Shown here: positions 52,401 through 62,934 of the stretch, piece by piece
Layout of the letters: every line of letters begins with the position of its first letter
Position numbering within the stretch: the stretch's first letter is position 1
Assembly: GCF_040412425.1 (NCBI RefSeq)
Contig: NC_089789.1
Coordinates: forward strand, 38,636,106-38,700,105
Origin: Macrobrachium rosenbergii
Taxonomy: Eukaryota > Arthropoda > Malacostraca > Decapoda > Palaemonidae
Reading direction: 5' to 3'
DNA length: 64,000 nt
Position numbers and translations under genes: made by a program
Notes under the pieces: model-generated
What the model was told of the DNA's origin: nothing
What the model saw: only the letters and a program-made list of their open reading frames with translations
Database searches by the model: none

Positions 52401-55400
52401 CTGTGGATCCAGGTAGTCCATATGCAGTACTCCTAGAAGTCTCCTTCCATCTGTTAAGATTGAAGACTAGTGTCTGAGATATTAAGACCAAAAATGTAGG
52501 ATGCATATACTGTATATGAGTGATGAGTTTGAGGTAATACAATTATTATATGTTACAGAAAGACATTAACTATTGTATCATCTCTTTTACAATACCTTCT
52601 TTGACTGTCAGCATGTGGTGCTGGGTTAAGGCATGCACTGCCTCATAACATAAGGGATCAGCTTGAATGGCAGCTCGGAAACTCTTCGCCGCTAAGGCTC
52701 TATTGTCACTGGCTTCATGTATGTATCCTTTAAGTAAGTGTAGTGAACATTCCACCTACAAAACATTATAACATGTTCTTAATGCTGTCGTGTAAAACGA
52801 AATGTTAAAACTAAAGATTAACCAAAAAAAGAAAAAGGGCTTTATTTCTTAATTTTTCCAAGAACAAACTCCTTACATATATATACAGTAATCTACAAAA
52901 TAGTTGTGCAACTTAATATTTAATCTCAACATAACACTCAGACATAAACAACCTCATATTTAACCTCAACATAACACATTAAAAGCAATAGAAAATTACT
53001 CTGTACCAGATTAACAGTTTTGCATAACAGATTAAATTCATTTCCAAAATAAAAATTGTGTGCTGACATTCATGGATGAAGACACAAATCAAAAGTGCAC
53101 TGCAAAAGAGTTGCACAATAGCAGCAAACTCAGCTAAACGCAGCATGATTTACTTCGGCTGAGTGTCCTAAAAGCAAGGTACTACTTACCAAAGAAAACT
53201 AAAAAATTCATTATGTTAATTGAAAGAACTGAGCCCTCAACTATCACCAAATTTAAAGAGTTAATCATAAATACAATAAGAGGTTTGTCCACTTCATCAA
53301 CTTCTATTTTTAGATTCACCTTAACGAGATAAACTTAAGGGCCATGACGTTACTCTGAGATGTCCAATACCATAGTGTACGAGTCTAATGTCACTTACCG
53401 ACATGGTATCATCTATCTCTGGGACGCTGAGTGGTTCTTCTGTTTTTAAACGTGACACATTGTTGTTTTCAGTTGGCTCTAAAACCTCCAATGCTGACTG
53501 GAATTTTCCAACTTCAAAATAACACAATGCAACCAAATACTGACAAGTTGGATTCTGTAAATGATCACAATGGATTACATTAAATTACAGTATATATATA
53601 TACGCAAACCATCCAAATACTATACTAGAAACAGGGTGCTTATAATGCAATACAAATGAGGTAATCTGAGAAATATACAATGATAATGATAAATTTACCA
53701 TCTTCTGTTTATGTTTTCACATTCACCCTTGAAGGACTTGTACTAAACATGACAGGGATGAAAGTAACAATATTACCAGAAGACCATAAATTTCTCAAAT
53801 TGTCTCACCTGTACTGTATTATTTACACCCTTTTCTATCCAGTTCAGTAAAAAATTTTCATTACTAAACAATACGGTAACCACCCTACTTATGAACATTA
53901 AAGTTACGAACAGACAGGGTCACCAGTTCAAACTTTGCTCTGTGCGCCTATTCTGATAGTCAGAATTTTTGCAAAGAACAAAAGAACATGAGAAAGAAGA
54001 ACCTGTTCCTTTAACCCCTTCACTGATTATCGCGAGTATTCTCATGATTAACTACCATTTACAGTATTCTTCTTACAATCATGAGAATACTTGTTCACCT
54101 CTGTAAAATATTCCTACTTATTTCTATCTTCCCAATTTAGCTTGTTCTTTGATGAATTCCCATTTTCTATATTTCCTCTCCCTACAGGAAATGCTTAGTA
54201 TGTATTTTAGTCAACAGACAGCAGTGTGCATTGATTACTTTGTGGACTTCCAATGTCAGACACTGCTCCGGTGAAATTCTCTCCAAGTTCATAACTTTCA
54301 AACAGTGGGAAAAATACTAAATTTTGAACATTGCATGAATCTAAATTTCATTTTCTTCTTTTTACATTTCTAGCATCCAAATAATTCTTTATAATATATA
54401 ATGCATGATTTCAAAATGCAGCGATAACAGTATAATCTATGATTCCCGAGGTAACTCGGGATTGTAAACATCACCAAAAATAATGTGCTACATATTAAAA
54501 ACCAACTTATGAACAATTCAAGATACGAACGGCCATCTGGAATGTAAATCGTTCGTACAGCTGTCTGGAACGTAACTCGTTCATAAGTAAGGTGGTGACT
54601 GTATCTCTATGCAGAGCTCTTCCTTAGAATTACCAATTACACTTGTAATGAACTTCCATAAATGCGACCACATAGTATACTCAGCCCATGTGAATTTTAT
54701 AAAGAAGATTCCCATTTCACAACAATATCTAGTACACAAAAACTATTATAAACACTTCAACAGCCAAGCAATAGTTTGAAAAGCTGTAGATTTGTAATTT
54801 ATACACATACAGTAAATACTTTTTACAGAGCCAGTACTTTCAAATAATACTCTTAGTTTTGTCAAAGCAATCATCACATTCTATTAGTTCCTGAATATTT
54901 TCTTTTTACATCACTAAAACTTTACGGCAGTTAATCCAGGAGCCTTTAAGCTAATTTAAATCTCCAGATCAAGCCACTCTATGTTACCTCAGACATCAAT
55001 TAACTTTGTACATAATTATGTTATATCATTACTAGAGTAGAAGTGCTCTGGTCAATCTTTTTCCGAGCTGCAGAAGGTAGTGGGAGTATATGTTTAGATT
55101 TTTAAATTAATATTAAAATACTTAGTTTTAATAAAAGTGATTTAAATTAATAAAATGCTTAGTATAATAATAGTGATGGCAATGATAATTACTGATAAAG
55201 TATAAACTGATTGTAGCTACCAACAAAAATTAGTAGAGAAGCTAAGGGAACTGGTAGCAATATTCTGTTTTGGAATGTTCTAGAAAGTGGCTCCGTTAAA
55301 TACAGTAATTACAGTATCCTTAGATATTATGTTTTAATACAAATACACTTTAATTGAAATATCTGTAGCAATGGCAGTGGTATTTACCAATTAAAAATTC

Positions 55401-57448
55401 TCAGTGTTGACCAAAAAACATGTTAGGAACAGAGAGGGTACAAGATCCATTTATTTGGAACTTCTCGTTGTTCAGAATGGGTTTGACCTTAACGATGACA
55501 AATAATGGCTTCTACAGTCCTGCCTATGTACATAGGTGATATGCTATACAGCCTACTGGTTATTAACTGGATATAAATAAAGAGAAAACTTAATAAGTAA
55601 TGCACATTAAATATTCTTAATACCACTAAAACCCAAAATACTTACCCTATTTAGCTTATATGAGTTAATCAAAAGAATGGCTCTGTGGTACTGCTTGGTG
55701 AGGAAGTAACTTTGTGCCAACCAATAAACATCAACTGGAGCTCCATTGCTTAAATTGACAACTTTGTCTGCCCAGAAAACTGCTGCTTTATAGTGATGCT
55801 GGAAGAAACAATATTTGCATGAATGCATGAAAATCTACTCCTATTAAAATTTTTTTTTTTTCTGGCATCAAAGTAACAGTACCGTCACTGAAAAATAAAC
55901 TAATAACTATCAAACCTAAACACTTGACTAAGTCATAAATTTGTACTAGTTCTTAATTATCCTAAGATGTCTAATGTTGAAAATAATACTAATCGAGCAG
56001 TGATCAAATTACACTTAAGAGCATACCAATGGACTTTACATTTCCTAAATTTTTATAACAACTTCAGTGTTTGCTCGCACACAGTCCCTTAATTTCCATG
56101 CACTTTCATCAACCTAATGTTGACATAAAACTATGAAAAAACGAAAAATTACTAATGGGGTTACATAGATTTCTAGGAAAGGAAAAAACCAGTGCTTCAC
56201 TCAATGAAGAAAATCACTTTCTGATAATTAAAAAAAACCAATCTCTGGGATCAGGTGTACTTCTTAGTAAAAACAGTTTTCACCTTGAGAAAGGCCAAAT
56301 TTATTTTTTAAACTTTGAAGAAGATGATGTATTTCTACTTGGAACAACTCTTATTTCTTGTGTCTGAATCTGGCATTAAACAAGGGTATATTTTTTGCAA
56401 TGCAGATTCCAACCATACCAATGAAAAATGCAAAATTCCAAAAAAAACTATATCATCTTGAGGAATTCAGTCAGATCACAATATGCTTTACAGAACCATC
56501 AAAGTCTTGCAAGACTTCAAAAGCAAAGGAATGAAAAGCGAATACTATATAGTTCTACCCGAATTCTTGCAAGGCTTCGGAAACATAGGAATGTAAAGTA
56601 GTTGGTAATCAAGAAACAAAATAATTTCTTGTCCCCCCTATGGACCATACCTTACCAAATGCTAACCTAATGTTTAATGTGTTTCTCCATAATTAAGCTG
56701 CTGATGGTGTAATCTTTTCTTCCTCTTTAAATATCACTTATATGTTATAAACTGTAGGTTAAATTGTCTTATGTTTTCCACTTTAATAGTGAATAAATAG
56801 GCTAGGCTAGTGGAGCCTTTATGCCTTCACAGAATGCAGCTCACCAAATTAATGTACAGAGGGGTACAATTCTAATTGCTAGTACCCAATTAATCTAGTA
56901 TACCCTAGGTCAAAACCAAATTCAAAACCCAATACCCTAGCCAATTTGTTTAGGGCTCGAGTTACTGTAGCAGCCATTTTTATTGTAGGTATTTCAAAGG
57001 GAATATAACCTAACTAGACTTACCTTTACCTTACTTAACCTTGAAAACCGAGGGGGCTTCGCCACCCAGGGACCCCCACCCCCTCAAGTAAGCCGTGACC
57101 TCTTACTCTGTATTCTACGCTACGCCTATTCAAATTGCTTATAATGTTTATATTTACGGTATAAACGGCAGCCTCATCTTAAAATTACCAAAGGTATCTC
57201 GGGTCGCACCTCGAGAACCTTAGCTTACCTGGCCTTGTAGTCTACGTACCCTACGACCAAAGTCTTGCCTACACAGGGTTAAGCTAGACTACATTAAGGA
57301 AAATAGGTCCATCTGCTTCAAAATAAAATGTCCCGGGTTCTAAGCAGAGCCTTACCCTCTCAATGTAATTTCGCACTATCCTCCGAAACTTGTCCAGGTC
57401 TACACTTTCCTGCGGCGAAGTAGGCATGTATTCAAAATCTTCTGCCAT
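42972..57448 (-). CDS. CDC16: CDC16 / APC6, TPR subunit of the anaphase-promoting complex
   Basis: Twelve exons in transcript order: 57448-57356, 55798-55646, 53554-53399, 52755-52596, 49659-49434, 48676-48597, 48195-48106, 47802-47493, 46172-46013, 44832-44640, 44376-44236, and tentatively 43021-42972. They total 1812 nt and 603 residues against 620 in human, with phases agreeing at every junction. The protein is a tandem-TPR subunit of the APC/C ubiquitin ligase. In known structures it dimerises through its N-terminal repeats and holds CDC26 in its C-terminal groove. Signature matches include KAAVFWADKVV, YFLTKQYHRA, LAHKLVDLYPES, ARRYLSKATALD, FGPAWIAYGHSFA, EHDQAMAAYF, YGLTNNPKFAEKFF, IAPEDPFVLHELGVVAF and LLNNLAHTCRKLQKYEEAL. 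The C-terminal tail past the TPRs is acidic and poorly conserved. Confidence 0.95.
44236..44376 (-). CDS. CDC16: CDC16 exon 11
   Basis: Acceptor ATTTTTACAG, donor GTACGT. Stays open across 141 bp with an acidic, Ser/Thr-rich sequence (GDDNLPSLDLPSELVGTETN and onward). This is comparable in character with the vertebrate CDC16 C-terminal tail, not in sequence. Confidence 0.65.
44640..44832 (-). CDS. CDC16: CDC16 exon 10, with GC donor
   Basis: Acceptor TTTTTTTCAG. Encodes the last TPRs (STYSALGLVQSLLGDYEAAV, KALSLHRDDTTATTLL). No usable GT donor follows. CAAG followed by GCAAGA fits the minor GC donor consensus and gives the phase 1 that the next exon requires. Without splicing the frame would run on to a stop at 44542. 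Confidence 0.8.
46013..46172 (-). CDS. CDC16: CDC16 exon 9
   Basis: 160-bp exon. Acceptor GTTCTTTCAG, donor CAG followed by GTAAAT. Encodes YESAEEYMRRAVTLVEE and KWAVLLNNLAHTCRKL. Confidence 0.95.
47493..47802 (-). CDS. CDC16: CDC16 exon 8
   Basis: 310-bp exon, the longest and most conserved. Acceptor GTGCTTTCAG, donor GTAAGT. Encodes the central TPRs. Confidence 0.97.
48106..48195 (-). CDS. CDC16: CDC16 exon 7
   Basis: 90-bp exon. Acceptor ATAATTTCAG, donor GTGAGT. Encodes LLAHKLVDLYPESALAWFAV and GCYYYLI. Confidence 0.95.
48597..48676 (-). CDS. CDC16: CDC16 exon 6
   Basis: 80-bp exon. Acceptor CTTTTTTTCAG, donor GTAAGT. Encodes VLKKDPYHTGCLPIHISCLV, matching the vertebrate EKDPFHASCLPVHIGTLVEL. 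Confidence 0.95.
49367..49400. repeat. (GA)n microsatellite in CDC16 intron 5
   Basis: About 16 GA units, beginning some 35 bp inside the intron after exon 5. One of very few microsatellites in the transcribed block. Confidence 0.95.
49434..49659 (-). CDS. CDC16: CDC16 exon 5
   Basis: Acceptor TTTCTTTTCAG, donor GTATGT. Begins EKELLASLPLSKVCS and contains EKLYYNCNFAQCHRLTQE. A (GA)n microsatellite lies about 35 bp into the following intron. Confidence 0.95.
50380..52470 (-). mobile_element. Degenerate DIRS/Gypsy-type retrotransposon in CDC16 intron 4
   Basis: Read on the minus strand, a reverse-transcriptase-like segment lies at about 51520-51720. VSVDLRDVYFHI corresponds to the usual SxDLKDAYFH block, and RRYLEDWMMI to the YLDDW-type catalytic block, here with one catalytic Asp replaced by Glu. 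The two pieces are in different frames with stops between them. Upstream (51780-52151) a 123-codon open stretch is probably the region before the RT. Downstream pieces to about 50.4 kb have the same foreign, GC-richer texture. Ends are not defined. Old and inactive. Confidence 0.6.
52596..52755 (-). CDS. CDC16: CDC16 exon 4
   Basis: Acceptor TTTTGTAG, donor GAAG followed by GTATTG, leaving phase 1. Contains LLKGYIHEASDNRALAAKSF and ALTQHHMLTVKE, matching the vertebrate LLRGKIYDALDN and LLTSHHMLTAQE segments. Confidence 0.95.
53399..53554 (-). CDS. CDC16: CDC16 exon 3
   Basis: Acceptor CATTTACAG, donor GTAAGT. 52 codons starting NPTCQYLVALCYFEVGKFQS, with an acidic linker after it. Confidence 0.9.
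53874..54601. mobile_element. Non-autonomous TA-flanked DNA transposon (728 bp) in CDC16 intron 2
   Basis: The left end reads CGGTAACCACCCTACTTATG and the right end, reversed, reads CAGTCACCACCTTACTTATG, both followed by GAAC. That is 20 of 23 positions identical. The element is flanked on both sides by TA (53872-53873 and 54602-54603), the target duplication of Tc1/mariner and pogo-type elements. The CAGT...TACTTATGAAC end pattern is reminiscent of pogo/Tigger-like termini. There is no transposase frame inside, so it is a MITE-like passenger. Confidence 0.7.
55646..55798 (-). CDS. CDC16: CDC16 exon 2
   Basis: Acceptor TTTCTTCCAG, donor GTAAGT. 51 codons in phase 0 with YKAAVFWADKVVNLS and YWLAQSYFLTKQYHRA, the first TPR pair. 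Confidence 0.95.
57356..57448 (-). CDS. CDC16: CDC16 exon 1 (start)
   Basis: 31 codons from ATG, beginning MAEDFEYMPTSPQESVDLDK and ending FRRIVRNYIER at a GTAAGG donor. Corresponds to the vertebrate N-terminal ERLRKRVRQYLDQ helix. Confidence 0.9.
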
Positions 57449-58949
57449 GATTGTTTACTGTGTGCTCACGGTCCAACGAGCTCACGAGGGAGAGTCATGT
57501 CAAGAGCTGGGAGGGACTGAGCTTCGTTTGCTGCAACAAAATAGACTGAAAATGGTGTTTTGAAACTATGTTTTGATTAAAATAACACTATAATAACAAT
57601 AATATTAAATTTTAATTCTTATAAATATTAATGTTTCTTTTTTTATATTTAAATAATCGAATTTTTCTATTAGTTTAAGCACCATATATTAATGTAACGA
57701 TAAGATTAGTTCATTGTGTCTCATGCCCCCACGGCGATGATGGTGCTTGAAGACCGTGGTTCATATGGCCACACGTCAGAATTAGAGTTCCATTACGTAA
57801 TGATTCTTCATAGAATATTAAGTAGTTTGGATATAGTTGGTATTCAGATGACGTGTTGTTATTGCTTTGCTTTACAAGAAAAAAAAGTAACATGTAGTGC
57901 AGAGTTTCTGATCCCAAAATATTACAGAAATGTCCTTTAATATATGACCAGACTGAGACTGAAATGGAAATGGCAAGAACTGTAGGGGGACACTCAAAAC
58001 AATCTGTAATTACAGTATACTGAGCGTTTGTTTCAAGAGACCCTTAAACTTTATAGATAATTTTTCCATACGAATGTCAGCTGATATACATAAATGGACC
58101 GTCCCCAACCCTTTTTTTTTAACACCCAGGAATTGATAGCGGTTAGTATATAGCAAAAGGAAACTACTTCTAAGACGAATTATTCAGAAATTGTAAAAAC
58201 GACAGGTCCAGTTCACAAAAATGAAGTATAAATGCCAATGTCCCATTGTACCTGACTAACATAAAAACAAGGTCATTATGAACGCTAGCGTTTCACCTGC
58301 CATGACAAGAATATTAGCAAAATAATTATCAACAAGTACAAAATGTACGTACCCAAGACAGAAATATAAGACTAAAACAAAACTGACATCTTTACCGTGT
58401 GTCGTCCTGAGATTCCATTAAACACTTGTACAAGAATTTGTTGTTGATGTATAATGCGACTGTGTAACCTTCAGTATGACTTTTTTCTGTAAAACCAGTT
58501 AAAACCAAAAGAAATCATGCTTAGTAATTAATTCAACCCTCTGATTTAGAGCGAGGCATTCACTAGACGTTAAAGAATGTGGGTAAAGCAAGTTTATGTC
58601 ATCTAAGCTGTGCATTATCCCCCCCCCCAAAAAAAAAAGCTTGGATATAATTATGAAGCGCTCAGCAAGTTTTTTTTTTTTTTTTTTTTTATAATGATAA
58701 AGGCTACAAAATGGGTGATGATTCAGCACAGATTGCTTGAACAATTCCTTAAGTTATTTGTTCCTTGACAAAACACCTATTTCTGTTGGTATTCCCACTT
58801 TTAGTTTACTGAGAACAGGAAGGCTAACATCTGAAGCCAGCGATAAGGGAAAAGATGTATGCCAGTTGTTTCCACCTGACAGAAATCATAGTGTTATTTA
58901 GTATACCAGTAAAGGTGTATAACAGTATTTTGATTGAGAAAGTACAGTA
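57449..58949. other. CDC16 upstream region and spacer
   Basis: The CDC16 promoter must lie just above 57448, but I see no TATA box or clear CRE. Beyond about 57560 the sequence is AT-rich and non-coding, with homopolymer runs near 58620 and 58670. Confidence 0.4.
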
Positions 58950-58952
58950 AAA

Positions 58953-59960
58953 TTGATGGCAGAAGAACTGATAGCGGAAGTACAGTGTCGGTTTAGACAA
59001 GGAAGGAGCAGTGTGGGGGAGTGTTTGTCATTAAACATTTATCCGAGATGTCTGAAAATAATGGGGAAAGTCGCATGTAGTGTACATAGACCTATAATAG
59101 ACTTTACTGAGGGGGAAAATGTTGACTGCCAGGAATATGGCATAGAAGGTAAGTTACTGAGAATTATTAAAAGATTTATGGTGAATATGAACAGTGTGTG
59201 AGACTATGTATGTATCAGAGTGACTGGTTTAGTACAAAAGTGCTCTATAACAAGGGTGGGTTCCTTCTCTATAGCTGTTCGATGTCTTCACCGATGGAGA
59301 TATGAAAGAGGTCATAGAAAGGACAGTGGGATACTATCTAGAGGTTGGGATATAAGGAAATGTGTCCTGAATGGTGTGAAATAATTGATGTTTGCGGATG
59401 ATAAACTGTTGATTGGAGACTGTAAAGGGAAACTACAGAAACTAGTAAAAGGGCTAGAAAGGGTTGGAAAATAGGAAAAAAAATTGAGAGCAAATGTGAA
59501 TAAGAGAAAGGTTATGAGTTTAACTGGAAATCAGGCAGACAGAACCAGTGAATGCTAATGCGAATGATTGAAGAATGGAACTGGTTGATGTGTATAGGTA
59601 TGTAGAAGTAAATATAATGCATGATGGCAGGATGAAAGAAGAGGTTAGTAATAGGTTACGTGAAGCAAGAAAAGTGCCAGTATGTGCCAAAACTAGGAAG
59701 AGACTTAAATGGTCTAAGCTACGTTGGGAATGTTTGAAGGGACAGTTGAAAAAGCTTTACTCTGTGACAGAGAAGTGAGGATATTAGAGGCAAATGAAAG
59801 CAAAAAATGCAGAAAATGTTGAATAAATATCTAGAAGGGGCGAGAGTCTGAGCAAGATATGGGTGAAGGTAGTGGATGTACTGAGGTCCGACATGCTGCA
59901 TATGAGCTATCTCTGTAGCTGTAAATAATGACTTATGTTGAGGAAGTTTAACCATGTAGC
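58953..59960 (+). mobile_element. Degenerate LINE reverse-transcriptase fragment
   Basis: In three successive frames the plus strand recalls the LINE RT. ELIAEVQCRFRQGRSSVGEC at about 58964 matches the QxGFRxGRGCVDQ block. LMFADDKLLIGDCKGKLQKL at about 59385 carries the FADD catalytic box at 59391-59402. YVEVNIMHDGRMKEEVSNRL at about 59600 matches the YLGSxVxxDGxxxxEVxxRI block after the active site. Stops and shifts between the pieces show that it is not functional. Confidence 0.75.
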
Positions 59961-60034
59961 CGGTTCACTAATGAATTATAAGTTAAAGCATAGTTATGGC
60001 CATCAGTAACTATTATGCTAGTTTCTCTCAGGAG

Positions 60035-60035
<1 letters not shown>

Positions 60036-60117
<82 letters not shown>
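60036..60117. repeat. (TA)n microsatellite
   Basis: Uninterrupted run of about 41 TA units. Confidence 0.95.
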
Positions 60118-60120
<3 letters not shown>

Positions 60121-61454
60121 CAATGGGTCAGGGTCTCAATGTGTTAACCAAATATACCTATTAAATGTTGACGCATATATGCGTAGTTTTCCCAAGAAAC
60201 TCACAGTATTTCCGTATAAAAGGTATCTCTTCGTGAATTTCAGCAGAATATTATTTTTCAACAATATCTTGTAGAAGAATGCAACTTTTGTCATTTATTA
60301 CGAATGAAGTGTAGCCTACAGTAATTGTTAAACGTTTCGTCTTGTTACCTAAATATAAATATTTGGGTGCCTTCTATTTCTGTGCAGTGGCCTTCTCATG
60401 TCGTCCTCAGGCTCCTCCTACCTTTGTTTTAGTATAGTGTCTCAGTCAGAATATAAACAAACATTGTTATTTTACTGTGTATACTTTCAAAAGCAAAATG
60501 CTGTATGAAATATAAGGATATTGAAGCGGATGATATCTAGATAAGAAATCCAGATGAATAACGAAGTACACTTAAGTATATTGAATCAAACGAGAATCTC
60601 TACACATGCTAGTAATTGCCAGACGCAACTGCGAGCAACACAGGTGGATACCAGGGATAATAATCTCGCCCAATCAGTCGTGTTTGAGCAGTGAGACTGG
60701 TGGTGTATACGCACTGTATGTGTGTAATCTCTGTGCGCGTCCTCTATCATGCCTATCTTCTCCAAAGACTGGAGGGACCCTGGGGACAAATGGGTAAAGA
60801 TTGGAGACAGTTGGGAAAAAGAAAAGGTGGCGTGCGTGAGCCCGATTCCCGAGGGAGATGAGAAGTGAGTAGAAAAATAGACACCAGTCTTTGCTGCATT
60901 TCGATGAGTTTGTTCTTCTGTCCTTCATGCATAATCCAACTTGTAATAACCATTGTGGTGTAGCTGTGAACGTGAAGTATCGGGAACTGCTAACCCCTGT
61001 GGTTGACAGTGCTGGCGTAAATTGCCTTTTCGTCGATATTAACGTCGTTGCCAATTGGTGCGCCTCGGTCTTGAACCAGTCTCGCTCTTTGTTTGAGAGC
61101 GATCAGCTGGGTTTGTGTATATGGTGGTGGTGGGGGAGGGGGGAGGAGGTACGGCGACGGAGGGACAAGGAAAACATGCTCTTGGGTGGAGGGGGTCTGC
61201 GCAAAAGTGCAAAGCAGATGAAGAAGGGAATTTCTCGTTTGATGTTTGTTTTTTTTTTTTTTTTCGTAATTATGCCTCTTCGTTTCTTGTGTGATTGTCA
61301 TTGCTTGGACGCGAGGGATCCAAAGTAGTGATCAGTAATTAATGTTTCTACCCTAGTGGTGTTTGTGTTTATTTTCTTCGCTTAGATAACTACAGTTTCC
61401 CCTCAAAGGTGCAAACATCTGTTATTGATATGCAGAGTACATGTTACAAAATGA

Positions 61455-61458
<4 letters not shown>
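60118..61458. other. Spacer with a GC-richer patch
   Basis: From about 60.6 to 61.3 kb the base composition is more balanced and long open frames exist on both strands (145 codons plus at 60891-61328, 126 and 103 codons minus). They overlap each other and none shows a domain. It could be a promoter-proximal or untranslated exon of a gene outside the window. Confidence 0.35.

Positions 61459-61527
<69 letters not shown>
61459..61527. repeat. (CT)n microsatellite
   Basis: Uninterrupted run of about 34 units. Confidence 0.95.
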
Positions 61528-61529
<2 letters not shown>

Positions 61530-61687
61530 AATCTTGCTTTATGGGCGACTTGATGTTGCTGTCTAGCGTAATAAAATTACAATAATTGCCTTATCGTTAA
61601 GATGAGTAAAAATTTATTGAATAACATTTAAAGAAGTACTCATCGGGGATCGTTGTGATGTACGGCAAGGGTATTCTTTCTATATGA

Positions 61688-61700
61688 TACACACACACAC

Positions 61701-61734
<34 letters not shown>
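61688..61734. repeat. Compound (AC)n(TA)n microsatellite
   Basis: Short AC run, then a TA run. Confidence 0.9.
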
Positions 61735-61739
<5 letters not shown>

Positions 61740-61960
61740 AACACCCCTTCATGTCAGATTTACCTCTCGATGGGAATAGCCTACACCCAAAGGGAATTAA
61801 AATTGATGAGTGAATCAGCCGAATCGTGGACAAGGCAGATGTACTTATCAATTATAATATCCTTTTGGGCTTGAGTTGAACCAAAGGTAAAGTGAAATCT
61901 ATAATAAGGGTGTTTATGGTTTATGGTTTAATGTTTGTATCTATAAAAAGTCACGTGTGT

Positions 61961-61961
<1 letters not shown>

Positions 61962-62032
<71 letters not shown>

Positions 62033-62054
62033 ATATAGAGATAGATAGATAGTT

Positions 62055-62082
<28 letters not shown>
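61962..62082. repeat. Compound (TA)n(GATA)n(GA)n microsatellite
   Basis: TA run to about 62036, a few GATA units, then a GA run to 62082. Confidence 0.95.
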
Positions 62083-62086
<4 letters not shown>

Positions 62087-62289
62087 GGTTATGCCTTAAG
62101 GAACTAGCGTGCAATGATTAATCGAACCTGCAACATAAGCTGAAGATCAAACCAGGTCCCTAAACAAAACACCCGGGAATAATAATTATCAGCGAGTCCC
62201 AAAACACTGGCGCCCGAATCGTAGCGAATACAAGTCGTTGTTCATGGCGAAAGATTATTATGCGAAATGAAACAACAGTCGTTGAATAG

Positions 62290-62290
<1 letters not shown>

Positions 62291-62349
<59 letters not shown>
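62291..62349. repeat. (CT)n microsatellite
   Basis: Uninterrupted run of about 29 CT units, inverted relative to the GA run about 210 bp upstream. Confidence 0.95.
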
Positions 62350-62352
<3 letters not shown>

Positions 62353-62893
62353 CTCCAGCACAATAGTCTAATTAACTCCTGGTTAAGGGAAGTGTCTGAA
62401 CAGGTACGCAAATAGCATTTAATAGAATTTGTAAACAGTCCAGAGGAGGAGCAGGCGCCTAAGGGATTGACGTTTAATGGGCTTATTGTGAATTTAGTCC
62501 ACTGCCGAGTGAGTTAAATTGATGCTTGTATTATTTATTTTATTACTGATAGTATGTCATATTTAAAAAATAAAATCGCTAGACTGATAGGCGGGCGTTG
62601 GTTTGATTTAGTGCAAGCGGAAGCACTCTGTGATACCTTGCTGAGTCTCGGTTAGTATTGCAAGTCATTTCGTGGGATATATTCCACATCTCCTCTGAGA
62701 CTCCCTTTGCAAATGCTCCATTTGGGTGGCCTGTTTATTTTTTTCATCTGCTAAACGGAATCGTATTTTTGGAATGACAGAAGGAAAGAATGAATGACAT
62801 ACATTTTACTTATTTTTATTTTGTATAGAATCTCTTAGATCTGTTTATTGTAGTTTTCACGTATGACATTCTTTTTAGTGCAGACGTGTCATT

Positions 62894-62934
<41 letters not shown>

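Noticed and set aside
60891..61328. 145-codon plus-strand ORF with a competing minus-strand ORF
   Set aside because: Overlapping frames on both strands, low-complexity Gly/Arg/Phe stretches and no domain. Most likely a GC-richer non-coding patch.
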